DNA of 64,000 bases from Tillandsia leiboldiana (GCA_029204045.2 CM055077.1:568765-632764); one strand, 5' to 3'; shown: positions 12,012-24,912, counted from the first letter of the stretch. Made by a program: numbers and translations. Notes: generated from the sequence alone by a model not told the origin.

Positions 12012-13361
12012 ATGGTGGGATTCTCGGAGGAGAACAACCCTAGCGGGACTCCGGATGGGAATCGGCCGTCCGATCCCGAGCCGGCGGAGGCGGAGGCGGA
12101 GGCGGAGGCAGCGGCGGCGGCGGAGGCGCCCCCGGAGAGCTCGATGGAAGCCCTAGCGCGCAAGGTCCAGGAAACCCTAAGCGTGGGCGGGAAGCGGCAC
12201 CGATTCTGGGAGACGCAACCCGTGGGGCAATTCAAGGACCTCGGCGACTCCTCCCTCCCGGAGGGCCCGATCGAGGCCCCGACGGCGATCTCGGAGGTGA
12301 AGGCGGAGCCCTACAACCTCCCGGGGCCGTACGAGTGGAGCACGTGCGACATGGAGGACGACCGAACCTGCGACGAGGTGTACAGCCTCCTGACGAACAA
12401 CTACGTGGAGGACGACGAGAACATGTTCCGGTTCAACTACTCAAAGGACTTCCTGCAGTGGGCGCTTCGTCCCCCGGGCTACTACAGGCCCTGGCACATC
12501 GGCGTCCGCGTCAAGGCGACGAAGAAGCTCGTGGCCTTCATCACCGGCGTCCCCGCGCGGATCCGCGTCCGCTCCGACGTCGTCCGGATGGCCGAGATCA
12601 ACTTCCTCTGCGTCCACAAGAAGCTCCGTTCGAAGCGCCTCGCCCCCGTCATGATCAAGGAGGTGACGCGCCGCGTCCACCTCGAGAACATCTGGCAGGC
12701 CGCCTACACGGCCGGCGTCGTCCTCCCGACCCCGATCACCACCTGCCGCTACTGGCACCGCTCCCTCAACCCCAAGAAGCTCATCGACGTCGGCTTCTCC
12801 CGCCTCGGCGCCCGCATGACCATGAGCCGCACCATCCGCCTCTACAAGCTGCCCGCCGCCCCCGCCACCCCCGGCTTCCGCCGGATGGAGCTGCGCGACG
12901 TCGCCCCCGTCACCCGCCTCCTCCGCGACTACCTCGCCCGCTTCGCCGTCGCCCCCGACTTCGACGAGGCCGAGGTCGAGCACTGGCTCCTCCCCAGGGA
13001 GGACGTCATCGACAGCTACCTCGTCGAGAGCCCCGAAACCCACGAGATCACCGACTTCTGCAGCTTCTACACCCTCCCCTCCTCCATCCTCAACAACCAT
13101 AACTACACCGTCCTCAAGGCCGCCTACTCCTACTACAACGTCGCCACCAAGACGCCCCTTCTCCAGCTGGCCAACGACGCCCTCATCGTCGCCAAGCAGA
13201 AGGACTACGACGTCTTCAACGCCCTCGACGTCATGCACAACGACTCTTTCCTCAAGGACTTGAAGTTCGGCCCCGGCGACGGCCAGCTTCATTACTATTT
13301 ATACAACTATCGTCTCAAGAACCCTCTCAGACCGGCGGAGCTCGGCCTCGTCCTTCTTTAG
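12012..13361 (+). CDS. NMT1: Glycylpeptide N-tetradecanoyltransferase (NMT)
   Basis: Transfers myristate from myristoyl-CoA to the N-terminal glycine of cytosolic proteins such as small GTPases, calcineurin B-like proteins and SnRK subunits. The 449-residue frame is a single uninterrupted exon, close to the usual plant length (about 430-450). Residues 1-50 are acidic and alanine-rich (an AEAEAEAEAAAAAEA run). The acyl-CoA-binding GNAT half includes EINFLCVHKKLRSKRLAP (about 195-212), the NMT signature 1 region; signature 2, KFGPGDG, is at about 418. The protein ends GLVLL, in keeping with the family's use of the C-terminal carboxylate as catalytic base. The coding region is strongly GC-rich, typical of monocot intronless genes. 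The ATG at 12012 is the first in frame after the leader. No plastid or secretory signal is apparent. Confidence 0.95.
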   Translation: MVGFSEENNPSGTPDGNRPSDPEPAEAEAEAEAAAAAEAPPESSMEALARKVQETLSVGGKRHRFWETQPVGQFKDLGDSSLPEGPIEAPTAISEVKAEPYNLPGPYEWSTCDMEDDRTCDEVYSLLTNNYVEDDENMFRFNYSKDFLQWALRPPGYYRPWHIGVRVKATKKLVAFITGVPARIRVRSDVVRMAEINFLCVHKKLRSKRLAPVMIKEVTRRVHLENIWQAAYTAGVVLPTPITTCRYWHRSLNPKKLIDVGFSRLGARMTMSRTIRLYKLPAAPATPGFRRMELRDVAPVTRLLRDYLARFAVAPDFDEAEVEHWLLPREDVIDSYLVESPETHEITDFCSFYTLPSSILNNHNYTVLKAAYSYYNVATKTPLLQLANDALIVAKQKDYDVFNALDVMHNDSFLKDLKFGPGDGQLHYYLYNYRLKNPLRPAELGLVLL

Positions 13362-15520
13362 GTCGGTTCCCTCTCCCTCTCTCTTTTTCTCTCTCTCTCC
13401 CCCAATGGATGATGATGATGTCGATGGCTATTCTCTTTATATCAGTTTGATCCTTACGGCTACTGGTTTTGATTTCCCTTACCATCATTGTGTTCTGTTC
13501 TTTCGGATCCTCCTCCTTTATTGTAGACTTGATAAGAAATTTTTGCTCTGTTTTATTTCCAAGTCTTTTGTGTGCTCAAATTGCAGCATTTACGTTTCAG
13601 AGTATTTACTTTTCTATAGGGATGTTTAGTGATCCAACTTACTTGTTTGGTAGTTAAAGTAAGTATTGTGACCGCAACACCGATTACTCATACAAAATCA
13701 GAATCGACGGAGCAAAACTACGATAGTTGCTGAAGGAGTGAAAGAATCACTAGTGCTGATGATTTTAGTTGTTTACGGCCTATATCGATCGGATCATCAA
13801 CTTCTTAGACAGCAACTTTTAGATGCCTCAGACTCACTGATGTCCCATGACATGCATAGGTTTTTTTATTTTTTTTTGTTCATTTCCCGTCAGCTGTTGA
13901 ATCCATCCTTGCAAAACCAGGAAGTAGAAACCATCACCTTTGCTCCCGAATGTAGTAATGTACATATTCAGATACCTAATTACATACTTTCTCACTAGTT
14001 TTACTCAAAATTGAAAGAAAAAAGAGACAAACTCTCACTAGCCAGATCATGTAGGCCAAATCTCTTTCTAACTCACGGACCGAGAATTTAGGGCGAACAA
14101 ATAAACAGCAGCATCAGCATCGGCATCGGCATCTCCTGAGAGTTAGATATATCCATCATGCTGGATAATATACATTAGCAATAGTAGGCTTTGCCATTTC
14201 TCTTATTGTGAGTCGCATCTCAGAGGAACTTGGCGGCTGGAAAAAAAAACTCAAGTCGGCCATCAAGACTTGTAACAAGGGGAGCTTGATAGTGAAGAAA
14301 CAGAAAGGGAGAACCAGCACTTTAAAAATTAGTAAAAGCTTTTGCTTGGGCCCTCAACAAAACCTCCAAGCAGAGTGATTCATATCATTATCATTAGTAG
14401 CACCTATTCTAAGGGGATGGAAACAAGAGGAAAGGTATAGACAACCATAGTTTATTCATATTCCATGTATGTAGATGTACAAGGAGAAGCAGAGTGTGCA
14501 CAATATTCCTCCTCAAACTAGAAAAGGTAGACAAATGACTGTTAACTTTGATATGCCGAAAAAAAGGCGATGAAACTTAAAGGCAACAATCGAATTGATT
14601 CCTTTTTGAGTGTTTTGTTATACATATCTGCTATATCTTAATCTTATTTGTGAACACCGTCGTCGACTTATCGGCGGCCCTTCTCCCTGAATGACAGAAG
14701 CATGTTGAGCAGTGCTTGTTGGTAACTCCTTTCATTTTCATTTTCTTTTCTCTCGAGTGTGCATGTTGAGATCCATGATTTAAACATGCACAGTAATGGA
14801 TAGCTTTGGATATATATATATATATTTTCTCCCCCTTATGTCTGTGGTTGAAAAGACCAAGCTTAGGTCTATGGGATGCTTGGGTTAGTATTAAACTTAT
14901 GTGCTTGATACCAAAAGGTTATACTGCTGGTAATGCTGGTGTTAACATCTTTTAAAAGTCGATTAATTCTCCTCGATCAGCGCTAATGTTTAACTATGCA
15001 AATGAAGCCTAAATTTGGGTGGCATGGTTCTGTTTGGTTCGGGTTAGAAGAAAAATTGAAATCAAACAGATCGAATTTGGATTGAGAAAATCACAACCAT
15101 AACCGAATCAATAGTGTGGAAAACCAAATCAAAAGGTTTGGTTTGGTTTCGAACATTTTGATATTTTAAACTAGTATGTATAATTTATTGGTTATTATTA
15201 TTGTTTTAACTTTTAGTTAATCAAATTGATGTTTGGGTTGTTTTCTCGCTTTTCCAATCCAAAACTATAGTAGAATTTTTTATTTGAAAGTTTTTTAAAT
15301 CAAATCCATATCATTTAAGAGCAAAATTGAATCAAATAAAGCCAAAATTGTAGGTTAGGTTTGGTTTGGTACCGTTGGTATTTCGGTTCCAATCCCACAC
15401 TTTCTCTCTCTCTCTCTATCTGAAGGTTCTAAGGACTTCTTAAATAAGATTTCGTAAGTTCTCATCATTTCTTATACTAAATCATCTGAAATCATGTACG
15501 CATTCATATTTGTTCATACA

Positions 15521-15606
15521 ATCAGAAACCATCAACTCTGCTACCAAAGTTCACATATTTCTGATCAGAAACCATCGACTCTGCAACCACAGTTTACATA
15601 TTTCTG
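15521..15606. repeat. Two-copy 43-bp tandem repeat
   Basis: Unit 15521-15563 and unit 15564-15606 both begin ATCAGAAACCATC and end CACATATTTCTG or TTACATATTTCTG, with only a few substitutions. No coding association is visible. Confidence 0.75.
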
Positions 15607-15876
15607 ATCTCAAAAGTAAGATGCATCACTCTCACTAGCCAAATTAAGGGTGCAAAATCTCAGTAGTAATTTTACAAACTAGGTATGATTTAAGACGAAC
15701 ACATATACTGATGCTATTAAACAGCGTCACTGACATCTCGCAGCGGGTGAATTCTAACTTGGACTCAATAGATTTGATACAGAATACAGTAATAGATATT
15801 GACTCCTTTATTGTTGCCTCCTCAATTTGGATGTCAGAGCATAGTAACTGAAGAAACATCCAATTAACTGAGAAGC

Positions 15877-15901
15877 TCCAGCAGCAGCAGCAGCAGCAGC
15901 C
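15877..15901. repeat. (CAG)n microsatellite
   Basis: About seven CAG units in non-coding sequence. The minus-strand frame across it encodes only a short cysteine run and is not a recognisable gene. Confidence 0.8.
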
Positions 15902-16653
15902 CAGGAATATAGCCCTGTCATTTTTATCATCAGAAGATAAAAAGTTAGAACGAGTTATCAATCCTTCACACCAAACTAAAGAAGATCATATATTCTTTTA
16001 AGAACCAACCAGCTAATAAAAAAACTGGTCAAAATTTGATCAGAAACGGCACCCGTGTGAAAATAGGGGTGCTATTAAATTAGCAAAAGTTGAAGTTTGT
16101 AGGCTACTACTGTATGACCAAATTTGGGCCTGTGAAATTTTGTACTTGGAAGGTCAATATGCAAACAAACTATGTGGTACTGAGAAATGATTGACTGAAG
16201 AACATAGTTTAATAGGTTTGTTTCTGTAAAAGTTGTCTCTTTTTGTGTGTGTTTCTCTACTATCTAAAAAGTTACTTATACACACACTTCAATACTCTTT
16301 TTTTTATTATTATTCTTTTAAAAAACCAACCATGAAGATGGAATTAAAAAGGGTGATGAACCCCCAGAAGAAGTAAAAAATAAAGAATAAATTAAGTAGG
16401 AGAGAGAAGTGCTAACATGCTTAAAATCCCCACAAAATCCAAAGCCAAATCAATTCAATTTCAAACACCTTCTTAAACAAGCTAATCAATCATCTGAAGA
16501 AAAAAAAAAAAAAAAAAAAAAAAAACCAAAAGAACCATCAAAATCACATCTTTGTAAAAATCTCATCTTTGATCGAAGCAAGGATGAAAAGAAAAATAAG
16601 AAAAGAGGAGGAGGAGGAGGAGGAGATGAGGAGGAAAGCAACGTTCACCACCT

Positions 16654-17085
16654 TCACCACCAGCCATAGATGGCGTCGTTGTAGCGATCCTTGAGCCACC
16701 TGAAGCTCCTCCCGAAGGATCTTTTGAGCTTCCCCTCCGCAGAGTAGGCCTTGTAGCTCGCCACCCTCTTCTTCCGCTGGAAATCCGGGTCCTTAAACAC
16801 CCACCCTCCTCTGCTCCCACCACTCTTTTCGCCGCGATTCGACGACGACGACGACGACGACGACAACGAGGGTTTATTCGAAGGGGGTGGTTGTTTCCCT
16901 CTGTACACCTCCATCCCCTCCGACGCGTTGGGGTTGAATTCGTATTGGTATTCGTACGAGGAGAAGTACCCGCGGGAGCTTCTGCTGCTGCTGCTTCTGC
17001 TTCTGCTGTACGATCGGAGCCCGTACGGCACCACCTGCATGCGCCCGTCCGCATACGATTTCGATCGATATCCCTCCATCGCCAT
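16654..17085 (-). CDS. DUF3511 domain protein
   Basis: A 143-residue protein of the plant-specific DUF3511 family, function unknown. It opens MAMEGYRSKSYADGRMQVVP, then a serine/arginine-rich low-complexity stretch, a tyrosine-rich YFSSYEYQYEFN segment and a poly-serine run. The conserved C-terminal domain of about 47 residues includes WVFKDPDFQRKKRVASYKAY, then KLKRSFGRSFRWLKDRYND and the final YGWW. I chose the ATG at 17085 (good CC-ATGG context). An in-frame ATG at 17193 would give 179 residues, but it lies only about 15-20 bp from a TATA-like box at 17207-17214 and so probably falls upstream of the transcription start. Single exon; no signal peptide or membrane segment. Confidence 0.88.
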   Translation of the reverse strand: MAMEGYRSKSYADGRMQVVPYGLRSYSRSRSSSSRSSRGYFSSYEYQYEFNPNASEGMEVYRGKQPPPSNKPSLSSSSSSSSNRGEKSGGSRGGWVFKDPDFQRKKRVASYKAYSAEGKLKRSFGRSFRWLKDRYNDAIYGWW

Positions 17086-17206
17086 GGGTGCTCTCTCTCT
17101 CTCTCTCAAAACCTCTGTTTTTTTTGGGGCGGGGTAGTGGGAAAAGGAAAGAGAAGGAGGGAGAAACAGGGGAGGTCGACTTTTTGTGGCCATTTAATTA
17201 GACTTT

Positions 17207-17214
17207 TTTTTATA
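17207..17214 (-). promoter_or_regulatory. TATA-like box of the DUF3511 gene
   Basis: The minus strand reads TATAAAAA here, about 122 bp upstream of the chosen start codon. This would place the transcription start near 17180, leaving a leader of about 95 bp that includes a GA-rich run (about 17093-17106). Confidence 0.5.
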
Positions 17215-19263
17215 AAAAGAAAAAGAAAATCAGACTTTTTCTGTGCTTTTTGTTTTTTTCAAATTAATATTATTTTGATTTTCAATTTTTAAATTTTAGT
17301 GATTTTAGTAGATTATATCTAATATTTTCATCAAATTTATTATACTTAGTATAATTATCTCTAATAGTGAACTTTTTATAGCATATAAATAATAAAGTTG
17401 AATGGTTTGTGTCCAAACGGTCTGATCTGAATATTTTTTGTCTTAAAATTTTTAAAAAATATACCTGTACATTTTATTTATTTTAAAAATAAAATAAATT
17501 TTACTTATTATTTTAATATAACTAAAGAATAAATTCTCATCTTTAAATAAATAAAATATATATTATATACCTTATCTGAAATATATGAATCCTATTATGA
17601 ACGGTTGCCCATTCCATTCAATAAAACAGGGCGCAATGTTTGACTACGCAAGAGGGGGATGTTAATTGGTGATTGGTGAGTTATATTTTACATTTTTTTT
17701 TTAATAGAGACAAAAATTCCTTATTTTATGTTGCTTATCTTTGTTTGTTGTAGTTATAAATTAAAAACAAACAAAAAAAAAAGGCATTCCAAATGACAAT
17801 TTAAATTTTTAAAACAATTGACGAGAAAATTTTGAATATGATTAATTAAATTCAATGAATATGCTCTATTAATATTATTAATTTTTTTATCTGAAAATAT
17901 CAGTTGTGCATCTAAGGCATTTGCTGGAGCCTGGAGACCTTTTGAATACTAAAATGGCAAATTTGAATTTGAGCATTAAAAAAAACCTACGGAAATGAAA
18001 CAATTTTATTAATGAAAAGTTAAAATTACCAACGGAGTTTGAATTTCGAAGCCTTATTACCACTTTTGCGCTTATTTGAATACTTTTTAATTTTATTGTG
18101 ACAAAATTATGCTTAGTAAATTTTAGCATTAATTACAACAATGATATATGCTCAGTAAATTTCAGCAACACAGCAATAAACAAATCCAAAGATCCAATGG
18201 TTTGAGTTTAAATTTATAGCTTTTTTTAGAATAATTTTGGTAATTTTCAATACTCCAAAAAAGCATTCAACTACCCTTCTATAAATATAAATATAAATAT
18301 TGATTGTTTTCGATATTCTAATAAAAATAGAGAGCCAATAAAAGTGGGAAACCTTATAAATAAAAGCCAATTTCCAAGTTCAAATTAATCAAGCTAGAGG
18401 ATCTGGAGTATTCGATAGTGAAGTGTGAGTTAATTAGTGGTGGTGATTCTCTGGTTGATGCCTAAATTAATTAAGTGGTTGCAGGTTTATTCATGATTAA
18501 ATTACTTATTTAATGGATAACAGTTGTAATTGATTAACTTGGTGTTTGAAAGATACTTTATGCCATCCACAATCCTAGTATAATTAAATCCAATAGAAAA
18601 TCATCAGTTTGAGTCATCCAAAATCCTAGTATAATTAAATTTCTTTCCGAGTTTTTAAAATTTTTAGATTATAACGATTGTTTCTACTATATAATTAATA
18701 TGATAATATTTTTAAAAAATTTCTAGTTATACCAAATTCCACCACATTTACATGTCTAAAAATATTTTTGATAAACTTTAATTTGTCTCCTTATCGTATA
18801 GCAGCGTCTATTTACTTTACCATTCTTTGGTTCAAAAATTTATATTTAACTTTTGTACAGTATATAATATTTTTACTTTGTTATTTTGTGATCCAAAAGT
18901 TATATTTAATCATTCTATAGTTTTATTTTTATTCATTATTAGGACCTGTTAAATATGGTGCTATTTTGCAGTATTTAAAAAAAAAAAAAATTTTGCTAAT
19001 TTATTTGATGATAGATTTTTTCAGTAAAATAATTAAGTATAATTTTTTAAATCACAGGACGATAAAATTAAAAATACGCTATATTATATGGAGGCAAAAA
19101 TTTAAGTATCTATCGGCACGAATCATATCGATGTGTTAATAAGATACTGACAATACAACTTTCGTGTCGATGGCACAGTTCAAATCTCACTTTTTTTTTA
19201 ATTATCAAGTAATTAAAAAATTTTATTGTTAAATTACTAAGTAATTTCATATCATTATGTGCC

Positions 19264-19345
<82 letters not shown>

Positions 19346-19783
19346 ATTTTTTTTTTGTATCCGACACCGATCGGTACTGTTTGATATGCACTATGTCGAT
19401 AAATTTTAGACACAATATTTAAATTCTTGTATGGAGGCAAATTGAAATATTTTTTTTTTATTAAAATGTAAGTAGAGAAATAATGAAAAAATATGGTTGC
19501 ACCACCAAACTACCAAAGTCATTTTTAGTGTAAAAAATAGCCAACGAAAAACTATTTAACTATCAACCAAATTAAGTACCAACTACTTAAAAAGGCTTAT
19601 AACGAGAAGATATTTATAATTTGCTCCCCCATCTTAGTTGGGATCAGCATAACTAACCCCAACGGCCTCATAAAGAGGCATGTCTTCTTCACTAACTAAT
19701 TTACTTATTATTTATTTATTTATTTCTTGATGTTTGTGTGTGCCATAGTTCCCTTCTAAAACTTGCTATACCAAATATATAAC
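17215..19783. other. AT-rich intergenic DNA
   Basis: No credible gene. About 17440-17610 resembles the decayed hairpin MITE family ('acattttatttattttaaaa' and a matching downstream 'ataaataaaatatatattat' arm). A (TA)n tract lies at 19266-19342. Confidence 0.45.
19266..19342. repeat. (TA)n microsatellite
   Basis: About 38 uninterrupted TA units in intergenic DNA. Confidence 0.95.
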
Positions 19784-19786
19784 TAA

Positions 19787-21383
19787 GGACGTGTTTGGTT
19801 CAAGTTATGTAATATTACAGATTATGTCGATATAACTAGATATCTGAACTTTCTGAATCGGATTACTATAATCTTATATTACGGTATTCAGTTTAATACA
19901 GTAATGTAATTGTGACACCCCCAATAGTGATTGGGTTTATATAAGACATGGACACTAGTAATAATAACTGAGCTTAAGCATTTTGAGCTGTGGTTTGGGC
20001 CCAACAAGTTATTATTGTTAGTGGGCCGGATCGTTACATTTGGTTTGTGATTGGGTTTATATAAGACATGTACACTAGTAATAATAACTGGGCTTAAGCA
20101 TTTTGGGCTGTGGTTTGGGCCCAACAAATTATTATTGCTAGTGGGCCGGGTCGTTACATTTGGTATCAGAGCCAATAACCAGCCGGAAGTGTGTGGCGAG
20201 TCTTGGCTGAGTCTGGGTCTATATGATAGGGCTAGCGAGATGAGTCTCACATCGCCTGGTGATCTTGGGCTGCTGTGTGTGTGTTTGGGCTGACGAGGAC
20301 GTCAGGCCTAAACGGGGGTAGTCTGTGACGCCCCCAATAGTCCCACATCGGATGTGGATGGAATTGTGATTGGATTTATATGAGACTTGAACACTAGTAA
20401 TAATAACTGGGCTTAACCATTTTGGGCTGTGCTTTGGGCCCAACGAGTTATTATTGCTAGTTGGTCAGGTCGTTATATTTGGTATCAGAGCCAATAACCA
20501 GCCGGAAGTGTGCGGCGAGTCTCGGCTGAGTCTGGGTCTAGATGACAGGACTAGCGAGACGAGTCTCACATCGCCTGGTGATCGGCGAGTCTCGGCTGAG
20601 TCTGGGTCTAGATGACAGGACTAGCGAGACGAGTCTCACATCGCCTGGTGATCTTGGGCTGCTGTGTGTGTGTTTGGGCTGACAAGGACGTCAGTCCTAA
20701 ACGGGGGGAGTCTGTGACACCCCCAATAGTGATTGGGTTTATATAAGACATGGACACTAGTAATAATAACTGGGCTTAAGCATTTTGGGCTGTGGTTTGG
20801 GCCCAACAAGTTATTATTGCTAGTGGGCCGGATCGTTATAGTAATGATAGATTACAGTGTATATAGTATTATTATGTTTGATTCAGTTTATAAAATTCAG
20901 TAATCTCTACAGTAAAATATAGTCTTTTTCAAAATTGTTCTTTGTTGTCATATTTAATTTTTTTGTTTACTAAATCATAACAAAATATATTTCCTACTTA
21001 TTAAATTAATTAGATTAATAAGAAATAAATATAAAATGATCAAATATAAAAAAATAATTTATAAAACAAAAAATTAATTTAAATCATAAATAAAAAAAAT
21101 TATATTACGTTATCAAAGATCATATTACGTTATCTTATTGATAGGATTTGAGGGATGGAGGGTAAAAAAATAATTTTACATAATATACAAGATAACCTGT
21201 CATCGGTAATCTAAGATATTCACACCTCTCTAGTAATATTTTTAAAATAATCTTGTACTAATTAATCTTGCACGGTTAGTAATGTTACATTACCAAACAG
21301 ATTACAGACCGGATGAACTAAATACAATAATTCAGACGAAATTGACTGTAATCTTGGCAAAATAATTCGAACCAAACGTGCCC
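19787..21383. mobile_element. Tourist/Harbinger-type MITE, split by a TRIM
   Basis: Terminal inverted repeats GGACGTGTTTGGTTC (left) and GAACCAAACGTGCCC (right) with flanking TAA at 19784-19786 and 21384-21386. The 3-bp TAA duplication is the PIF/Harbinger hallmark. The inner ends are also partly complementary ('gtaatattacagattatg' versus 'taatgttacattaccaaaca'). With the TRIM and its duplication removed, the MITE is about 660 bp. No transposase is present. Confidence 0.75.
19911..20840 (+). mobile_element. TRIM retroelement concatemer with four LTRs
   Basis: Short LTRs begin TGTGACACCCCCAATAG and end CGTTACA or CGTTATA. They lie at 19911-20038 (128 bp), 20048-20158 (lacking the first 17 bp), 20324-20477 (154 bp) and 20713-20840 (128 bp). 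Two primer-binding sites complementary to initiator-Met tRNA, TGGTATCAGAGCC, are at 20161-20173 and 20480-20492. Polypurine tracts (AAACGGGGG type) precede the LTRs at 20324 and 20713. Internal domains are only about 165 and 235 bp with no coding capacity; the second holds a 70-bp tandem duplication (20513-20582 and 20583-20652). A 5-bp target duplication, GTAAT, flanks the whole array (19906-19910 and 20841-20845), so it entered, or was resolved, as a unit. Confidence 0.88.
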
Positions 21384-21386
21384 TAA

Positions 21387-22088
<702 letters not shown>

Positions 22089-22104
22089 TACACCAAAATG
22101 TGCT

Positions 22105-22303
22105 TGTAGAGGCGGTTTTTAGTTATTGTAGCGGTGGTTTAAACCGCCTCTACAAGAGCTAGAGGCGGTTCTAATGACAGCCTCTGGACCGCCGGCGTAG
22201 ACGCCGCCTCTACGTTGTAGAGGCGGTTTGGGGGCCCGCCGGGGAATACTAGAGACGGTTCTCTAGTGGCGGTTTGGACCACCGCATCTAATTTTTTATT
22301 TAA

Positions 22304-22372
<69 letters not shown>

Positions 22373-22570
22373 CGTAATAACATAGAGGCGGTTTAAACCG
22401 CCGCTACAAATGTTGTATTGTAGAGGCGGTTCAAACTGTCTTTACTGATATTATTTTATAGAGGTGGTTTAAACCGCCTCTATAAAGATTTGCTATTTAG
22501 AGACGGTTTAAACCGTCTCTACAGATTGACAAAATCTCATTATAAAGAGGCGGTTTGAACCGCCTCTACG
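22105..22570. repeat. CACTA 3' subterminal motif array
   Basis: About fifteen copies of a motif related to TAGAGGCGGTTT, many paired head-to-head as palindromes (GAGGCGGTTTAAACCGCCTC type). Variants include GAGACGGTTT/AAACCGTCTC. CACTA transposase-binding factors bind short repeated subterminal motifs; that this motif is the binding site is inferred from position and repetition. A (TA)n run at 22303-22369 splits the array. Confidence 0.85.
22303..22369. repeat. (TA)n microsatellite within the CACTA 3' end
   Basis: TA repeats with one 'taca' interruption, separating the outer and inner parts of the subterminal motif array. Confidence 0.9.
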
Positions 22571-23037
22571 TAAAAAATAAAATAAAAAATTATATTTAAT
22601 AATTATTTTAAACCGTATTTATACACATAAATTCCAGATTCGATGACAATCATACAAAATTTATCATTTAATTTCAAACATACACTAACAATTAATACAA
22701 GAAACAAAACAATTCTCAACAAACAGTAAAAAATATCATCAAGACTTCATAATTTAAGAAAACATACCAACCAAAACACATATCATATCGTTCAATAAGT
22801 ATCATAGAGAGTAGTAATGTCATAATCAAAAAAGTATCATAGTTTGTCAACATTTGAGTTGCCAATCATTCACAAAAATTTAAATTGCATTTCAATGTCC
22901 TTCATTTGTGGCCTCGGGCTCGTGACTTGCATTCGATGAAAATTATTTGGAGAAAATGCCCCAACCATATTTGTTTTGTCCCCAGCAACCTAAAAAAAAA
23001 TCAAACATTATAAAAATTATTAGTTATATGACAACCC

Positions 23038-23175
<138 letters not shown>

Positions 23176-23202
23176 ATCTATATATAATAACTTGCAATTA
23201 AT

Positions 23203-24747
23203 TTAACATACCTGTAATAAATTTGTTTTTAGCTGAGCCATTTCCTCTCGCATCTCGCGCATTTCTTCTTTGAGCTTTTTTACTTCCTCTGATTGACTTT
23301 CTCTTGATTCATCTATTGTAGGTAAATTTATATGTTTTACGCCATAATATGATCTTAGCGTAAGTCCCAACCCTAAACCTTTCACACGTCCATTATGCTC
23401 AGGACCCATGACATCTAGAAAGGCTTCATCCATCAACTTGTTCGTATCAGATTCGGAACTTTGTGAAAGTGTAATGAATTTTGCACGCGCATCATCCTAT
23501 TAGAGATTTGAAAAAAAATATTAATATTTCACAAATTATATGAATGTTATATATGACTATATAATAGAAAGTTATACTTACCAAATTTTTCTTCGCATCT
23601 TCATTCACAAAATCTCCATTCTTTTTCTTATGAGTTTCCTCCCAAAATGTAAGCCGATCAGGTTCTTTACCAAGAATAATTTCCTATAATTATAAATAAT
23701 AATTTCTAAATTATAAAACACATGGCATATTACTTAAAATAAAATAAATTTAAATCTCGAGCTATTACCATTTCCTTTCGCTTCCTTGCATAACTTTTCC
23801 TTCCCGAAGTATGAGCCATCTTCACCATCTTTGCAGAAGTTGAATTAACTTGACAACGTTTCTACAATAAATAAATATGTTAAAAAATGAATAATGCACT
23901 ATCAATAACATTGCTATAAAAATAAAAGTTTTATACCTTACTTTCCTCGGTGGACCAATATGCTACTAGACTAGTCCATTGGTCTCTAATCACATCTGTT
24001 GGTACATTGTCAACTAATTCTTGAATCGGTTTGTTTTCTGAAAAGAATTCACATTTTAATTCACTTTTATAATCTCTCCATTTTTTGTTCAATGATGCCA
24101 ACACCCAATGTCTCGTTCCCTCCGGATATCTAAACTTTGCCTTTTCATAAAATAAAAAGTTTACTGTTAAAAATATAATATAATAAAAGTATATAAATAT
24201 ACAATAAAAAAAATAATGAGCAAAAATGAAAGAACCTCAATATGTTTTAGCATTTTTTCCTTGAATGGATTAAAAATTTGATTATCCCATCGCGGAATAT
24301 TTAAAGGAGCAAATATTCCATTTTTCGCGATTACTCCCAAAAATGATCCAAGGACAGATCCTGCATAGGTACATGGAACCCCATATTTATCAACTTCGAC
24401 ATCAATCCTCTCTCCTTCAAGTAGGTTCCACACATCTGCTAATGTTGTTCTTCCTCGTTTCTTACGTCGATTTTTATCAGTACCTGAAAATAAACTTAAA
24501 TATATTAACTTTAATAGAAAATCAAGCTTATATACTATATAATTAATAAATAATATTGCTTACCAATGATCCAAAGAAAGAAATCATTTTGATTATTATT
24601 TTCAATCTCAGTGGTACTTGCATTTGTAGGAGTTTCTGGGGAAAATGGCAAATGCTCATCTCCTACTGGTCCTTGAACTTCCAAGTCATCTTCAGGGGTA
24701 GATCTAACTATATTGCAACTACGCAATCTTCTTGAACTGGAGGACAT
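23203..24747 (-). CDS. CACTA Transposase_24 (Ptta/En/Spm) protein
   Basis: Six exons (24747-24564, 24483-24236, 24140-23937, 23861-23769, 23683-23582, 23496-23203) join in frame to about 374 residues. The protein resembles the plant Ptta/En/Spm transposase family (Transposase_24), the likely accessory DNA-binding partner comparable to TNPA. Seen: a disordered acidic N terminus, a basic KNRRKKRGRTT segment, FRYPEGTRHWVLASLNKKWR and FWEETHKKKNGDFVNEDAKK, the typical family order, then a coiled-coil tail (EEVKKLKEEMREMREEMAQL). A good donor (CAG|GTATGT) near 23212 overlaps the last codons, so the true 3' end may differ. It lies downstream of the main transposase on the same strand and may come from alternative splicing of one transcript, as in En/Spm. 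The frame looks intact. Confidence 0.78.
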
Positions 24748-24912
24748 GTTTCAATTTCCTACAAATGATAAACAAATGATATAAATCAAGCAAATTTAAA
24801 ATAATAGAACTTAATCAACCAAATATAGAGTAAGAGTATATTCATCAAACTAACTTGAGATAAAAATATCACATGCATGAGAAGTATTATTTCAAAAAAA
24901 ATTTTAAAAAAA

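Larger units (their letters stand above)
13362..16653. other. Intergenic DNA between NMT and the DUF3511 gene
   Basis: Begins with the NMT 3' region, including a CT-rich run at about 13370-13400. No credible gene was found. About 15020-15380 is a low-complexity stretch rich in GGTTTGG/CCAAACC-like and AACCGAA words in both orientations, which looks like a decayed repeat. A poly-A tract lies at 16500-16525. Confidence 0.45.

Noticed and set aside
12335..13292. Long frames overlapping NMT on both strands
   Set aside because: Shadows of the GC-rich NMT coding sequence; only the 449-residue frame matches a protein family.
13738..13998. 86-residue frame downstream of NMT
   Set aside because: No recognised domain, AT-rich composition and no gene context; more likely 3' flank.
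22105..22570. CRISPR-like array of short repeats
   Set aside because: Repeats are palindromic half-sites with irregular spacing inside a CACTA terminus of a plant genome; there is no uniform spacer length.
23203..24747. Possible host gene inside the CACTA element
   Set aside because: The exons match the plant Ptta/En/Spm transposase family and lie between the element's ends, so it is an element gene.
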